Shown: positions 63,743-64,000 of the stretch, piece after piece
Layout: every line of letters begins with the position of its first letter
How positions within the stretch are numbered: position 1 is the stretch's first letter
DNA from: Microbacterium sp.
GTDB lineage: Bacteria > Actinomycetota > Actinomycetes > Actinomycetales > Microbacteriaceae
NCBI RefSeq assembly: GCF_017305435.1
Contig: NZ_JAFKIP010000002.1
Span: forward strand, 186,001 to 250,000
Direction: 5' to 3'
Length of the DNA stretch: 64,000 nt
Position numbers and translations under genes: made by a program
Notes under the pieces: model-generated
The model's database searches: none
What the model saw: the letters and a program-made list of their open reading frames with translations, nothing else
Told to the model about the DNA's origin: nothing

Positions 63743-64000
63743 ATGAGGACACGGAGTGCGAAGGCGCTGGGCGCCGTCGCGGTGCTCAGTGCCGCAGCGC
63801 TGGTTTTCGCGGGATGTGCGGCGGGTAACACCGCGCCGAACGCGAGCGACAGCCCTGCTGCGGCGCTGCCCACGGTCGACTGGGATGCGGCCGCGGCCGG
63901 CGACGTGCAGGACGGCGGAACGCTGACCCTCGCTGTCGGAGCCCTGCCCGTCAACTACAACAACTCGGAGATCGACGGCAACGACGTCGACACCAACACG
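63743..64000 (+). CDS. ABC transporter substrate-binding lipoprotein, cluster 2, 3' end missing
   Basis: The first 86 codons are present: a lipoprotein signal (RTRSAKALGAVAVLSAAALVFAGC, lipidated Cys25), an Ala/Pro/Ser linker and the start of a family 5 binding fold (DGGTLTLAVGALPVNYNNSEIDGND). GAGAGGAAAG lies ahead of ATG 63743. The gene runs past the window edge. It completes cluster 2, where the binding protein is last rather than first. Confidence 0.88.
   Translation, partial: MRTRSAKALGAVAVLSAAALVFAGCAAGNTAPNASDSPAAALPTVDWDAAAAGDVQDGGTLTLAVGALPVNYNNSEIDGNDVDTNT

Overview
The window is a 64 kb piece of a high-GC actinobacterial chromosome. The gene order, codon use and gene content (CPBP protease, DUF4307, DUF4245 and DUF6264 proteins, AbiEi/DUF559-like genes, GTG/TTG starts, leaderless promoters) fit the Microbacteriaceae, most likely Microbacterium or a close relative. 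This is an inference; there is no rRNA or tRNA in the window. Most of it is conserved housekeeping DNA. The order greA - DUF4307 - hemolysin III - isoprenyl transferase - phoH2 - fumC - DUF4245 - xseB/xseA - ispH - glpX - ychF - toxin/antitoxin resembles, from memory, the Rv1080c-Rv1114 segment of Mycobacterium tuberculosis.

Layout. 0-8.5 kb: MFS transporter (cut by the window edge), membrane-fused molybdopterin oxidoreductase, PLP amino-acid lyase/aldolase with an FAD lactone oxidase, LemA, AI-2E-type exporter and threonine ammonia-lyase. 8.5-9.7 kb: a Vsr-like/AbiEi-like gene bracketed by inverted 70-bp palindromic repeats. 9.7-31 kb: the conserved core block above, with a two-component system, carbonic anhydrase, MOSC protein, class II aldolase, RmuC, an exonuclease and alcohol dehydrogenase. 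31-39.7 kb: Phd-VapC-acetyltransferase cassette and mixed small genes, DJ-1/PfpI protein, EmrB-type MFS pump and ABC exporter. 39.7-46.4 kb (minus strand): NAD de novo operon nrtR-nadA-nadB-nadC-nifS-like-GT2 with a candidate NrtR operator. 46.5-51.2 kb: tandem glycine riboswitch driving gcvT-gcvH-gcvP. 51.2-52.5 kb: a second repeat-bracketed Vsr-like gene, broken by an in-frame TAG. 52.5-64 kb: CPBP membrane protease and two complete peptide-type ABC importer clusters (Dpp/Opp), each with a fused two-domain ATPase; the last substrate-binding gene runs off the window.

The observation most worth follow-up is a set of six 62-71 bp intergenic elements in four unrelated sequence families. Each is built from four copies of a short word in inverted arrangement, and each begins 22-29 bp after a stop codon. 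Two families bracket a gene for a Vsr/DUF559-fold protein in inverted orientation, resembling REPIN/RAYT units but with a nuclease-fold protein in place of a Y1 transposase. Other signals are a strong over-representation of GGATGCC/GGCATCC on both strands, an in-frame 21-bp minisatellite in gcvP, a structured leader before phoH2, and many promoters whose -10 box lies 6-8 nt before the start codon, implying leaderless mRNAs. All coordinates and counts were made by eye.
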